A stretch of 5,943 nucleotides of DNA from Candidatus Woesebacteria bacterium (GTDB lineage Bacteria; Patescibacteriota; Microgenomatia; UBA1406; GWC2-37-13), in contig JAGOLU010000029.1 in the NCBI GenBank assembly GCA_017993865.1, positions 3,670 to 9,612 of the forward strand. The letters run 5' to 3'. Under the pieces are notes generated by a model that worked only from the letters and a program-made list of their open reading frames with translations, had not been told where the DNA came from and made no database searches. Both the position numbers and the translations under genes were made by a program. Each line of letters begins with the position of its first letter. Within the stretch, counting starts at the first letter, position 1. Of the stretch, positions 5,249 to 5,943 are shown in pieces.

Positions 5249-5857
5249 ATGCAAATGCAAAAAATTCCTTTGTGGGTAAAGCTCACAATAGTTTCGCTTG
5301 CATTTGTTTTTATAGGTAACATCGTGGGCATAGGCCCCGTCAAGACATCCATCTACTTAGGACTAACATTCCTCATCCTCACCCTCATCCCGATTCATTT
5401 TAAGCAGCTTGCTCGTTACCGCAGGGATTTCGGAATAACAGCGGGGATGCTCATTGCACTGCACGGGATTTTCGCTTTCTGGACATATCTTCCCTCATCG
5501 CTTGACAACTTGTTTAAGCTCCCCATTGTGGGAGGATTTATAGGGATGCTCATAATCGTAAGTATGCTCATTACGTCCAATTATGTGGTACAGCGCAAGC
5601 TGAAAAATGCATGGAAAAGTATTCATGCATTCATATGGTTTATCCTACCGCTTGGTCTTATGCATGCTAACCTTGCGGCGCAAGCATATTTGGGTGAGAC
5701 ACCCATACTAGCCATCGCAATACTTGGAGGTCTTGGGTTTTTCGGTATTGCGAAGCTTGTGCTTTCTAAAGCTAACATGAGGGAAGGTCTTCGAGATGCT
5801 GCTCTGGCTATCGCGGGCGGAGTATTTAATTGGGTTTTGCTTCTAGTTTACACTTGA
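5249..5857 (+). CDS. Ferric reductase-like (MsrQ/YedZ-like) heme membrane protein
   Basis: This 202-residue, very hydrophobic protein has about six to seven membrane segments (about 11-30, 33-50, 62-81, 91-113, 124-143, 151-171, 184-200). Seen: RYRRDFG (56-62) leading into a helix with H72 (ALHGIF), then WKSIHAFIW (122-130) with H126 and, 13 residues on in the same helix, H139 (LMHANL). The arginine-rich entry and the three in-membrane His residues are typical of the ferric-reductase-like transmembrane domain, where the His residues hold b-type heme; the overall size matches MsrQ. MsrQ passes quinone electrons to the periplasmic methionine sulfoxide reductase MsrP, but no msrP is visible, nor a fused flavin domain, so the electron acceptor is unknown. 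It has its own promoter rather than depending on copA. ATG 5249 is chosen from the -10 position; ATG 5255 is a possible alternative. The upstream in-frame ATG 5192 lies before the promoter. Confidence 0.8.
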   Translation: MQMQKIPLWVKLTIVSLAFVFIGNIVGIGPVKTSIYLGLTFLILTLIPIHFKQLARYRRDFGITAGMLIALHGIFAFWTYLPSSLDNLFKLPIVGGFIGMLIIVSMLITSNYVVQRKLKNAWKSIHAFIWFILPLGLMHANLAAQAYLGETPILAIAILGGLGFFGIAKLVLSKANMREGLRDAALAIAGGVFNWVLLLVYT

Positions 5858-5943
5858 TCATGAAGGTGCGTGCTCTTTCGAGATAAATGCTTCTTTTTCC
5901 TGTTTTGTCCACTTCTTAACCTCGGACTCGCGCTTGAGAGCCT
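5858..5943 (-). CDS. GIY-YIG endonuclease domain protein, C-terminal fragment (runs off window)
   Basis: The last 27 residues of a minus-strand gene are visible, ending with TGA at 5860-5858. The segment ALKRESEVKKWTKQEKEAFI has the pattern ALKRE-x-x-(I/V)KKW-x-(R/K/Q)-x-(K/E)KEA-(L/F)I that closes small single-domain GIY-YIG (UvrC N-terminal-like) endonuclease proteins. The catalytic GIY and YIG residues would lie beyond the right edge and cannot be checked. Its stop codon lies directly next to that of the MsrQ-like gene with no base between, so the two transcripts must overlap at their 3' ends. Small proteins of this type may be DNA repair or mobile nucleases, but their function is mostly unassigned. 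Confidence 0.7.
   Translation of the reverse strand, partial: ALKRESEVKKWTKQEKEAFISKEHAPS

Overview
The window looks like bacterial chromosome of moderate GC with the standard code, since TGA closes three of the genes. Two features stand out throughout: compact, often monocistronic genes, and start codons lying only 6-11 nt after a -10 box with no Shine-Dalgarno sequence. Together with a lone GIY-YIG protein tail, a slipin and dispersed palindromic repeats, this suggests a Patescibacteria/CPR-type genome. That placement is an inference, as no ribosomal or other phylogenetic marker is present.

Layout. On the minus strand, 671 to 1 encodes the N-terminal part of an unknown membrane-anchored, cysteine-containing exported protein that runs off the left edge. 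Divergent from it, 779-1456 encodes a protein of the 3-hexulose-6-phosphate synthase/OMP decarboxylase superfamily. A composite palindromic repeat (1480-1590) fills the convergent gap before a minus-strand slipin (SPFH/stomatin-like protein, 2382-1615). Divergent from the slipin is a copper-efflux operon: csoR (2485-2757) and copA (2765-5002), preceded by a palindromic CsoR-type operator (2434-2461). After copA comes a 246-bp gap holding a second copy of the short repeat, a long imperfect inverted repeat and a promoter. Then follows a ferric-reductase-like/MsrQ-like heme membrane protein (5249-5857). A convergent minus-strand GIY-YIG endonuclease C-terminus begins directly next to its stop codon and runs off the right edge.

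How the genes work together. CsoR should sense Cu(I) and release the operator, giving expression of itself and of the CopA Cu(I)-exporting ATPase. The slipin promoter is back to back with the csoR promoter and their -35 boxes adjoin, so the two may influence each other. The MsrQ-like protein, the hexulose-phosphate-synthase-like enzyme and the exported protein have their own promoters and no visible functional link to copper. The most noteworthy points are the consistent leaderless promoter layout, the three-half-site CsoR operator, the nested palindromic repeats, and the altered active-site residues in the HPS-like enzyme. I see no convincing evidence of an entirely new multi-gene system.
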